From Uranotaenia lowii (lineage: Eukaryota > Arthropoda > Insecta > Diptera > Culicidae), in assembly GCF_029784155.1 (NCBI RefSeq), contig NC_073692.1, positions 241,137,756 to 241,201,755 of the forward strand: a DNA stretch of 64,000 bases. Direction: 5' to 3'. Shown piece by piece: positions 54,276-64,000 of this stretch. The notes below the pieces were generated by a model, which was given only the letters and a program-made list of their open reading frames with translations, ran no database searches and had not been told where the DNA came from. A program made the position numbers and the translations under genes. Positions within the stretch are counted from its first letter, which is position 1, and each line of letters begins with the position of its first letter.

Positions 54276-55440
54276 CCATTTAAGTGTATGGCCAATGCAT
54301 ATTTATTTTATTTTATTGTTTTTTTTTTTCAATAACGTTCAACCAGATTTTCCTACATCCTAAATGTGTCTTTCAAATGAAATTCAGCCACAATCTATCA
54401 TTCCATTACAGAGATACTGTAATCTACAAAAATGACACAGAACGCAAAGGCAAATTGAAAGTTTTAAATGATACGGTTCTGAATCGAACGAACTCGAGAA
54501 ATCTGAAGTAAAAGAAAAGAAGCTTAAAAACTGCCATCGCTTGGCCAGAAACGAATCAAGACTTCGAGCAACAATTGAGTTCAAGTATTTTTAAGCAGGA
54601 AAAAAAACACGCACTAAAAAGTAAATTTACTGAACAAAAGTTGACTTTTATTTCAAGGACTGTAGTCCTAAATTTTTCCTCTCCTTTCTAGTTCAGTTTT
54701 TTTCTTTATCCCACCCTCCACTGTCTAGAAATATGTAATATGATGGAAAGAAAACCGTTTGGGGCAAGTTTTCCACTTTTCGTGTTCACATTGGTTTTGA
54801 AATTTTCCTTCTTTTCAAGAGTCTCTCGTTTTCCACTTTGGGAAAATCGTGGATCTTTTTCCGTGTTCGTCGTTTCCTTCTCAAGTTGGCGTGCGTTCGG
54901 GAAAAACTGTATTATCAAAAAATAAATTTCTAGAATTTTGACTTCCTTTCTTCTTTCCAACCAGAAAAAAACTGTCAATAGAGCAACAGTCAGAGTTGGG
55001 TAGGGATGGCTTTGAAGACAGTTGCGGCGCCGACAAAAGTATCATCGACTGAGGAAATTCAAACACGGAATGAGGTTGACATTGAGTCGGAAAAATTGAG
55101 CCATTTTCAATTGAAGTTTATTTGATGGAAGAAAGCAGGATTTGTTTTGCGTGAATCAATCGATTGTAAAATTTTTTTTTGATTCTAGTTGTTCAATAAT
55201 AAAAGTTTAACATTTTGAATAGATTTTTTTTTTTGCTGTAGATTATTGGTGGAGAATTTATAACAACTTCGTTAAAAATTCAAGAATCATTATTCTGTTT
55301 CAATTTGGAATTCATTTCTAATAGCGATAACCATGAAGTATGAAATGAAATGATTCATCCTGGTAAATATTAAGTCGAAAAAAATTGTTATTTGATGGAA
55401 ACTTATCACTGGATTGACAAAAAAACATTTTCCGCTTGTT
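54276..55440. other. Non-repeat DNA, no gene called
   Basis: The 54740-55070 part is less AT-rich and may be host sequence. Frames on the two strands overlap and none is persuasive. Confidence 0.35.
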
Positions 55441-55454
55441 AATTCTAGTCTATG

Positions 55455-55665
55455 ACGAACTCCAGGTTATGCCCAAGGATAAGAACCCTTCCAACACACC
55501 AAAACTTCGCCCTATCGAAAAACATTTTGCGATTATCAAGAAGACCCAAAATAATTGTTAGCAGCAAGAAGCAGTTCAAAGCAAACTGGCGTTCTGCGGC
55601 GGAGAAAGTGGATGCCAGGCGTCAAACGAAAGGCTCGTTAATTTGGACTGGGTAGACCGGAATCT
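55455..55665 (+). pseudogene. DD37E-type transposase C-terminal relic, plus strand
   Basis: One frame reads VMPKDKNPSNTPKLRPIEKH, with the last catalytic glutamate in PIEKH, then a stop after NNC. A second frame resumes with KQFKANWRSAAEKVD. The same blocks occur in the opposite-strand relic at 56612-57068, so the pairing is secure. A stop and a frameshift within 200 bp make it dead. Confidence 0.7.
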
Positions 55666-56518
55666 TAATTGAGTATTTTTTCGTCTTTTAAATATATTGA
55701 ACTTAAAAATATACTATGATTTTTTTTAATAAACAAATAATCGATTTACACGCAATTTAGTTTGACCTCTTTTTGATTCGTACACCCTCTAGTCTAAGCA
55801 ACTTAGAACATAGGAATGCTAAAATATTTATTCTGACCACCATTAGGACGATTGTTGCTTCCATCCTCAGGTTCATCTATCGAATTTTTGACAAAATGCA
55901 AAGCTAGGCAAAAAGAAGAGAAGGACATCTCGTGTCCAACGATTAGCAGTTTTTCATCGTTTGAATCTAACGATGGTCGTCGTCAGTCGGCTTGGACTGG
56001 ACTTGGTCTCGTTCGTCTTCTTCGGTATTACCGTTTCGAATAACGGAACACCCTCAAAGAACAATATTTGCAAACGAGGAACTTGCCCATCACTTGTTTC
56101 AAATTGGAGAAATCGGGCACCGGGCCATGCATACATACAGGAGGATGAAACTGCTGCCGTCTGATAGCTGCTTGCTCCTCGAGTTCATGTGAAAAAAACG
56201 ACGACACAGCCCTTGGGCCAGTACAGTAGCCGGCACCCGGAAGAGATGCTGAGGCCAAAGATCCAGAGAGCTTTAATTTCCTGTTTTTCCACTCCGATAC
56301 TTTCAGATCAGCAGAAAATAATTTGAATTCAAACACTGGCGCTAGTTTCTACTTGTATGAACAATTTTACTTAGGGCGATTTAATACCTCGTTTTTTTAT
56401 GGACAATTCTAACTACAATTCATATTTTCTCATAAGCCATTTCGAGATTAACTTTTCAAAGTTTTTTTTTCTCGTTTTGTCGAATAAAATTATGCAAGTT
56501 TTAAAGTCTAGATTTTAA

Positions 56519-57070
56519 AGGGTGATACGGTCAAAATTTGGTCAAGGGAAAACGTGTGTCAATCGGTGAAATCGTTAATTTAAAAAATCAAATTAAATTT
56601 ATTTTTCAAGTTTAATTAGTATAAAATTCAGGAAAAATATTCAATAAGGCTTCCGCTTTTTCAAATCCGAATTGCCGGGCCTTACGCTTAACCCCTGCCA
56701 TCTGATTTTGTACAGCCACCTTGCCCACCTTCTTCGCCGCAGAAAGCCAGTTTGCCTTGAACTGCTGCTCGTCCTTAGCAGTTTTTTTTTGTCTTCTTTA
56801 GGTTCCGCTTGACAATAACCCAGTATTTCTCAATTTGGCGGAGCTCTGCCGAGTTGGGAGGGTCCTTGTCCTTGGGAACCACCTGCACGTTGTTGGCGGC
56901 GTACCACTCCATGGCCTTTTTACCGTAATGGCAAGATGCCAAATCCGGCCAAAACAGTACGGAACAACCGTGTTTCTTCAGGAAAGGCAGCAGACGTTTA
57001 TTCAAACACTCTTTCACGTAAATTTCTTGGTTGACAGTCCCGGAAGCTATGAAAATGCTGCTTTTCAAGC
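56519..57070 (-). mobile_element. DD37E Tc1/mariner-type element, 5'-truncated
   Basis: The 3' terminus is present on the plus strand as AGGGTGATACGGTCAAAATT at 56519, a typical terminal inverted repeat of this group. The transposase 3' half follows on the minus strand, and the match stops near 57070 without a second terminus. Confidence 0.7.
56612..57068 (-). pseudogene. DD37E transposase, C-terminal half with frameshift
   Basis: The minus strand encodes VNQEIYVKECLNKRLLPFLK, then FWPDLASCHYGKKAMEWYAA with the second catalytic aspartate, then NSAELRQIEKYWVIVKRNLK with the third catalytic residue. Exactly 37 residues separate D and E, the signature of the mosquito ITmD37E group. A run of T near 56780-56788 shifts the frame; beyond it QFKANWLSAAKKVGKVAVQN continues to a stop at 56612. 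The first catalytic aspartate and the DNA-binding domain are missing, so it is inactive. Confidence 0.85.
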
Positions 57071-58327
57071 CACAGGTACAGATCTATGTGGTTTATATAT
57101 AGGTGGGGACAACCAAAAACTTTAGTAGGATTAGTTCGTTTTATCCATACAGTTGTTTATGAACGATTGTGACGTAACGCGACGCCACCACGGAATCAAG
57201 TATAAGGCGTCCAAATGTAGCCATAGAAACTTATTAGGAAGAATGTTTGGGACGCAACAGTTCCTATCGTGCTCTCAACATGTACGGTTCGTTTTGATCT
57301 CTCCGTGGTACCGTCGGTGGTTGTTGGTGCAAGTTTAGCTTGAGTCGTTTTGCAAGCAAAAATACAAAGTGTAGTGTTCAGTACGCATGAAAAGCCAATT
57401 TACAAAAGATTTAGGAATATATTGAGAATCAAGAAAAAGAGTCCGTGACAGGAATTAAATGGCGGTGTTTAAATCGATCGATGGATTGGAAAAGATACGT
57501 CAGTGAGTCCATTGCTAGTGCATAATGAGCTCAAAATTGGTTTCGGTTCGTTTCTGCTGGTGTGCGCGAATAGGTGGTTGAAGAAAATTTCGTGCGAATA
57601 GTGAATCCTATGAAATTATGGCGTTCAAAAATTAAAAAAACAGTGCTGTAATATTCGTTTTCGGCGAAGCATTATTACCATTAAGAAAATTGCACGAAAT
57701 ACGCATAACTTCAATAGCATGATGAGGGAAAAAGCGGGAGCGGGAGAGGAGACAAATTGAAATGGATCGAATTGTCATGGCTTGCTTAGTTCTATCCAAG
57801 TATAAGCAACACCACAGATAAGTGAATGTTTTCTATATTTTATTTCTATTAATTAAACAGTAAATAATTTGAATATTTATAATTAGTCATGATCGTGATA
57901 TATATTTTAAAATAATTTATTTAATTAAAAATATTTCTTCAATTAGATTTAGGTGTGTCATCTAACATGCTGGGCGAAGACGGGAACATAGCAAACGATG
58001 GTGAACTATCATTAATCAGAATGTCTCTCCTTATTTTCTCCCACTCTCATAATAAACTTTTGTTCCAGGGCCGGTTTGAGTCGGTAAGTAAAACAGGATA
58101 AAATGTGCTCTCTTTACGAATAAACGAACCGAAAGGACAATTCAGTAAAGTGTTGTTTCGAATCGGTCAATACCGAGATTCTTGTATAGTGTGTTAAGTT
58201 AAAAACTAATTTTTGTTGAGCATAATGCAAGCGTGGTGTATGAGGGCCTTAAGATTGTATGAGGGTGGTGGGAGTGAAAATAAAATAGTCCAGCTTTCAA
58301 TCAATGACAGTGAATGATAAAAAAGAG
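57071..58327. other. Possible host sequence, no gene called
   Basis: A TTTATATATAGG box near 57090-57102 could be a TATA element for plus-strand transcription, and the next 700 bases are less AT-rich. No start codon leads into a convincing frame. I treat this as undetermined. Confidence 0.2.
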
Positions 58328-58411
58328 GTACACCCAGGTTTTTTTTTACGCGGTATTTCGTCCCGCGTAAAAAAAAACCGCGTTAATTCGAAAATCCGCG
58401 TAAAAAAAACC

Positions 58412-59161
58412 GCGTTAATTCGAAAATCCGCGTAAAAAAAACCGCGTTAATTCGAAAATCCGCGTAAAAAAAACCTCGTTAATTCGAAAAACCGCGTAAA
58501 AAAAACTATTTTAATTAAAAATATTCGCGCGAAAAAGCACGTTACTTAAAAAACGCGTAAGAACCATGATTATTTGAAAATTTGCGTACAATGATAGTTT
58601 ATTTTTAAGATAAAAAACAAAATCAATTAGATTAATGGAATAGTAGAATATAGTGAGGCTTATTTGACAGTGTGGAATTCAGATCGTCTGATGTCTCATG
58701 TCTCAGGTCTCATGTCTTAGGTCACATATCCCAGGTCTCATGTCTCATGTCTCATGTCTCAGGTCTCAGGTCTCAGGTCTCAGGTCTCGTTAATTCGAAA
58801 ATCCGCGTAAAAAAAACCGCGTTAATTCGAAAATCCGCGTAAAAAAAACCTCGTTAATTCGAAAAACCGCGTAAAAAAAACTATTTTAATTAAAAATATT
58901 CGCGCGAAAAAGCACGTTACTTAAAAAACGCGTAAGAACCATGATTATTTGAAAATTTGCGTACAATGATAGTTTATTTTTAAGATAAAAAACAAAATCA
59001 ATTAGATTAATGGAATAGTAGAATATAGTGAGGCTTATTTGACAGTGTGGAATTCAGATCGTCTGATGTCTCATGTCTCAGGTCTCATGTCTTAGGTCAC
59101 ATATCCCAGGTCTCATGTCTCATGTCTCATGTCTCAGGTCTCAGGTCTCAGGTCTCAGGTC
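58412..59161 (+). repeat. 375-bp tandem duplication
   Basis: 58412-58786 recurs at 58787-59161, including the landmarks AGATCGTCTGATG (58681 and 59056) and CCTCGTTAATTCG. The copies look identical, so the event is recent. Each copy ends in a start of the 7-bp array. Confidence 0.88.
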
Positions 59162-60600
59162 TCATGTCTCATGTCTCAGGTCTCAGGTCTCAGGTCTCAT
59201 GTCTCATGTCTCAGGTCTCAAGTCTCATGTCTCATGTCTCATGTCTCAGGTCTCATGTCTCATGTCTCATGTCTCATGTCTCATGTCTCATGTCTCATGT
59301 CTCATGTCTCAGGTCTCAGGTCTCAGGTCTCAGGTCTCAGGTCTCATGTCTCAGGTCTCAGGTCTCAGGTCTCAGGTCTTATGTCTCATGTCTCAGGTCT
59401 CAGGTCTCAGGTCTCAAGTCTCATGTCTCATGTCTCAGGTCTCATGTCTCATGTCTCATGTCTCATGTCTCATGTCTCATGTCTCATGTCTCATGTCTCA
59501 TGTCTCTTATCTCAGGTCTCAGGTCACAGGTCTCATGTCTCAGGTCTCATATCTCAGGTCTCATGTTTCATGTCTCTGGTCTCATGTCTCATGTCTAATG
59601 TCTCAGGTCTCAGGTCTCAGGTCTCAGGTCTCATGTCTCATGTCTCAGGTCTCAAGTCTCATGTCTCATGTCTCATGTCTCAGGTCTCATGTCTCATGTC
59701 TCATGTCTCATGTCTCATGTCTCAGGTCTCAGGTCTCAGGTCTCAGGTCTCAGGTCTCAGGTCTCATGTCTCATGTCTCAGGTCTCAGGTCTTAGGTCTC
59801 ATGTCTCATGTCTCAGGTCTCATATCTCAGGTCTCATGTTTCATGTCTCTGGTCTCATGTCTCATGTCTAATGTCTCAGGTCTCAGGTCTCAGGTCTCAG
59901 GTCTCATGTCTCATGTCTCAGGTCTCAAGTCTCATGTCTCATGTCTCATGTCTCAGGTCTCATGTCTCATGTCTCATGTCTCATGTCTCAGGTCTCAGGT
60001 CTCAGGTCTCAGGTCTCAGGTCTCAGGTCTCATGTCTCATGTCTCAGGTCTCAGGTCTCAGGTCTCATGTCTCATGTCTCAGGTCTCAGGTCTCAGGTCT
60101 CAGGTCTCAAGTCTCATGTCTCATGTCTCATGTCTCAGGTCTCATGTCTCATGTCTCATGTCTCATGTCTCATGTCTCATGTCTCATGTCTCATGTCTCA
60201 TGTCTCAGGTCTCAGGTCTCAGGTCTCAGGTCTCATGTCTCATGTCTCAGGTCTCAGGTCTCAGGTCTCATGTCTCATGTCTCATGTCTCAGGTCTCAGG
60301 TCTCAGGTCTCAAGTCTCATGTCTCATGTCTCAGGTCTCATGTCTCAGGTCTCATGTCTCATGTCTCAGGTCTCATGTCTCATGTCTCATGTCTCATGTC
60401 TCTTATCTCAGGTCTCATGTCTCATGTCTCATGTCTCATGTCTCAGGTCTCATGTCTCATGTCACAGGTCTCATGTCTCAGGTCTCATATCTCAGGTCTC
60501 ATGTTTCATGTCTCTGGTCTCATGTCTCATGTCTCAGGTCTCAGATCTCAGGTCTCAGGTCTCAAGTCTCAGGTCTCAGGTCTCAGATATCATGTATCAC
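59066..60600 (+). repeat. 7-bp satellite array (TCTCATG / TCTCAGG)
   Basis: About 1.5 kb of 7-bp units occur in two main spellings that differ only at one base, T or G, with rare variants (TCTCAAG, CTTATG, CACAGG). Blocks of units recur in longer patterns (for example GTTTCATGTCTCTGGTCTC near 59563, 59838 and 60502), showing higher-order duplication. Because 7 is not a multiple of 3 and the unit creates no stop, all three plus frames stay open; the resulting SHVSCL/SQVSGL peptides are artefacts. Confidence 0.93.
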
Positions 60601-60811
60601 GTTCTTAGTCTCAGAGCTAAGATATTCCCAACTACAAAAAGATTCTAAGTGTTTTCCTTTGAAAAAGTCTTAGAATATTTTCTCTCAAAAACCGCGTTAA
60701 TTCGAAAATCCGCGTAAAAAAAAACCGCGTTAATTCGAAAATCCGCGTAAAAAAACGCCGCGTAAAAAAAACCGTGTAAAAAAAAACGCGTAAAAAAAAA
60801 CCTCAGTGTAC

Positions 60812-63800
60812 TGTATTTTACATCTCGCTTAGGTTACACACAGTGGGAGCGATTTCACGATGCGGCACATGTTCACCTGTTTGGAATGAACTTCACATAT
60901 ACATGAAGTTAATTCAAAATTGAGTATTGAATTCAAACTAACCAAGAATGTTTCAAAACATTCATTTTATCCTATATTTCAATTAATAATATGGTTACTG
61001 TTCAATCACCCCTGTCTTTGAATATTTAAGAAAATATCTATAAAATTTTGTGTTAAGAACCGCTGTCAGATGACAATGATCTCAATTCTGTTTCGTGAGG
61101 GCCAGTTTAAAAGCATACGGAACAAAGTTTAGATACACACATTTAAAGGTTGTAATCCAGAGAATAATAAATGAAAATACTTATCCTTATAAAAAATCAA
61201 CAAATTTTGAATAAAAAAAAACCTGATTTAGTTTTTCTAAGTTTAGTACAGAAAAATCAAGTCATCTTTTATATGTTTTAAATTATCTTGTGCAATTTTA
61301 TTTTTTCAAGCATACCGACATAAAACTGCAAACCAAAACATATTTATCTAATTCAATTCCAGCTCATGAACATTAATATTTTAGAAATTTACACCAAATC
61401 AATTATCCTTTTATTTTCAGCCAATCGTCTTCAGAATTAAAATTTTTCTTTTATTAATCATCTTTGCTTAAGTAGTTATTATTTACAACTTTTTTGGGAC
61501 TCTGACCTTTGACTTCGTCCGCTTCTATTTCAGTTTCATAATTTTAAGCTTCCTCAAGAAATAATTAAAACTGACTCTGATAAAATTGTAATATTCTTAA
61601 AGATAAATTGTTTTCAGTTTGAAATCGATACCGCAACGCAACAATATAATTTGATATTTTACGTATTGTTAAAACTACGTGATTAACGTAACTTTAATCG
61701 ATAGTTATCTTTTTAGTGTATATTATTGATGTTTTTTTTAATAATAATGTAATAAATTCCAGGAACACAGAGGAAAATAAATTTCGTTGACATGAACACG
61801 TTTTGTCTACAATCTGGTAATTAAAACATTATCTTTATGTCCTTCGTGTTGAATATTTAGATCGTAAATTATGGTATAAGTTAAAAGTTCGATCTTGATG
61901 TCAGATCCACTTGCAAAATAGAAGTTCCAGCTTTGCATCTTTTATGTACTGTAATCTCGATTAATAGCATAAGTTGAAAAAAAAATTATAATTTCATACC
62001 TTTTCTAGATCATCAAATTTCATTCAATTCTTTCTATCTTCTTTTTTTATGAGAATTTAACCCTCTTTAGCGAACTCAGGAATATACTTTTGGAAATAAT
62101 TTAAAATTATAGCTCAACAATATATTACAGCCTATTATAATACATCTTCAGCCAATTGTTGTCAATACTTTTCTTATAAAAATTTAATAAAAAAATATTT
62201 ATCGTTGTGTACATCCTTTGACATTATAATTATTCTTATTTTCAAAGTATCCCAAGGTTTAATCTTCAACGTTACACCAATCTATATTCTCTCATTAAAT
62301 GTTTTTTTATTCAACTATATTATATTAGATTATGTTATATTATATCATTTTTTCTATATATTTATTCTGGTATATTTTTATTCATCTATATTTTATTTAT
62401 TTATTTTTTTATTTATTAATTTTTTATTTTTATTCATTTATTTATTTTATTTTTTAATTAATTCATTTATTTTATAATTCACTTATCAAATTATTTATTT
62501 GCTTATTCATTTATTTTTTGTTATTTATTTATTTTTTATTTTTTTGTTTATCTAGTTATTTATTTATTTATGGAATGGTTTTCTGAGCGTTGGAGTTTAG
62601 GAAGGATCGGAATTCGATTAATTGAAATTTCAATTGATTCAGAGGTTAAACTCTCTCAGGTCCCGCGGAGCAGATGACAGTCCGGCAGCGCGTATGTGTG
62701 AATGGTGCTTGTGCAATGTGCATGGTGGCCTGCCAGCGCAAGATTCAAATATTAGTTCCAAATTATTTTCAATTTCATAATTTTATAGCTGAGGCTTGTA
62801 GGATACAAGCTCCAAAATGATAGTTCCGATAGAAAACGTTTCAAAGCTATGACGGTGCTCGATTTTTTTTTTCAATTCGAGCAGTTTAAATGAAATAAAA
62901 AAAAGAGATTGAAATAACCTCAAAAATATATATTGTGCACCAGGTGTCGATTGAGATTTAAAGAATTGTTTGTTATACTTGTCTCAAAATTGTTGATTTT
63001 AGCACTTGTACCTGTCAGATCTTGGGGGCCTAAATTGATAACATGACTACACATCATATTAAAAAAGCATTCTAACATGTTATTTTTCCAGAATCATATC
63101 CTCATTAGCGCTGTCTTTATGTTCTTACTTCGACTTTCGCTATATTTTCTTTTTTCCTCTTTTTATTTATTTATACCCTATAATTTTGAAGTTTTTTCAG
63201 GAATGTTTAGTCAAAATCATGTTCTATTTGATATGAGTTGCAGCTTATCCATGGGGCCGATACAAGGAGTCAAAAATATCGTAATCAATCAATTTTCAAA
63301 TATTTATGATCATAACGATAGTAATTTTTTAAACAGCTTTCTCATATGGAAGTGTTGTGTCCATTTTAGTCATGAGTTATAAAATATTCATTCCCGATAT
63401 TTTAAAAAAGCTGCTTATCAATAACGTTTTAGTTTTCAGAGAACATCACATGCCACTAAACTGAATTTAAAGTTTCAGCTGATCTGATACCTTCTACAGT
63501 AAACGCACTGAACTCTATTATACCTTTTTGTATTTTTTCGCACTTATATCACACTATAGTTTACATATAAAACAGCAACTTCCATAAATTATTGATAACA
63601 GTTTTTTTCTTAAACTGTTTAATATTAAAAAACGATTTTGTTAGTATTCTCAAACATTAAAAGAACTATTAGATATATCAAATCGCCATATAAAGACCCT
63701 GCATTTTGTACAATATTTACTAAATTATTCACCAATGCGCGTGGTTGACTATTTCTTGATCTTCAACCCCTCTTCAGTCTTCACAGTCTAGCATAAATTC

Positions 63801-64000
63801 AAGTGGGCCGAGTGAGGATTTAGAATTTCCGCAAAATATTTTGGTAATACATAATTACATTATCTTGCAGATTACCGGTCGACATCGCTGATAAATGTTA
63901 GAAACAATACTTTTTGTTTTATTTAATTTGATTTATAATCCTGTTTACTTCCAGCATCATGAAAGTCGCAATTCAAAATCGGTTCAATCATATTATGTTG
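60812..64000. other. AT-rich sequence, no gene; (ATTT)n low complexity at 62300-62575
   Basis: The stretch is very AT-rich and includes a long ATTTATTT-type low-complexity run. A small GC-richer patch at 62640-62740 has no frame. Phe/Ile/Leu-rich frames at 62205-62477 and 63077-63382 follow base composition and are not supported as genes. Confidence 0.45.

Larger units (their letters stand above)
58331..60808. mobile_element. TA-flanked TIR element expanded by satellite arrays
   Basis: Ends CACCCAGGTTTTTTTTTACG and, inverted, CACTGAGGTTTTTTTTTACG are flanked by TA (58329-58330 and 60809-60810). Just inside both ends are tandem ~31-bp units CCGCGTTAATTCGAAAATCC + GCGTAAAAAAA. The middle holds a 375-bp tandem duplication and a 7-bp repeat array. 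No transposase is present. Confidence 0.7.

Noticed and set aside
57090..57102. TATA box of a host gene
   Set aside because: The motif is plausible, but no start codon, conserved exon or initiator context downstream supports a gene; kept only as a note.
59047..60673. Long open reading frames (up to 514 codons) in all three plus frames
   Set aside because: They arise because a stop-free 7-bp unit repeats; the encoded SHVSCL/SQVSGL repeats follow from the array and there is no gene context.
62205..63382. Membrane-protein-like frames rich in F, I, L and Y
   Set aside because: They are explained by AT-rich and ATTT-type low-complexity sequence and have no recognisable domain.

Overview
The window looks like intergenic or intronic DNA from a TE-rich, AT-rich dipteran genome, most likely a mosquito. 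The evidence is the mix of element families: a non-LTR element with a zinc-knuckle ORF1 and an RNase H-bearing ORF2, a CR1-like element whose ORF1 starts with a PHD-like finger, DD37E mariner-type transposase relics of the kind described from mosquitoes, and many small TIR elements carrying 8-bp or TA target duplications. The introns I can recognise are about 60 bp, the usual dipteran size. Species assignment is inference.

Only one stretch looks like a host coding exon: a 66-codon C-terminal piece on the minus strand at the left edge (61-262). Nearly everything else that can be explained is transposable-element sequence, much of it nested.

Layout. 1-7.6 kb: possible host exon, tRNA-derived SINE, Tc1/mariner relic with intact termini, MITE fragments, a 20-bp perfect hairpin and a foldback element. 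7.6-15.7 kb: a TACCGTCAA-type MITE, a 1.6-kb insert between 25-bp direct repeats, and members of a family ending in ...ATACTTGATCC. 15.7-21.2 kb: a complete I-type non-LTR element on the minus strand with 13-bp target duplication, both ORFs open, and an Inr plus DPE promoter at its first base. 21.5-32 kb: a 2.3-kb TIR element, a three-level nest (MITE, hAT-type, smaller MITE), and a TA-flanked MITE holding what looks like an intron. 32.1-39.2 kb: a hAT-type element with 8-bp target duplication, split by a CR1-like non-LTR element. 39.4-44.2 kb: an LTR retrotransposon with identical 254-bp LTRs and no gag-pol. 44.2-49.2 kb: a foldback element broken by two further hAT-type insertions, each with its own 8-bp duplication. 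49.3-53.3 kb: two head-to-tail copies of an element built of ~143-bp repeats. 55.4-57.1 kb: two opposed DD37E transposase relics. 58.3-60.8 kb: a TA-flanked element swollen by a 7-bp repeat array. 61-64 kb: AT-rich sequence with nothing I can call.

The most interesting object is the LTR element. About 370 bp inside its 5' LTR lies an array of at least 13 short hairpins with exact 94-bp periodicity. Two hairpin types alternate; their loops are almost invariant while the stems differ by paired changes. That looks like RNA structure under constraint, plausibly a multivalent binding or packaging signal that lets a coding-less element use a partner's proteins. The same element also carries a DNA transposon with two apparent ~60-bp introns joining a 26-codon reading frame.
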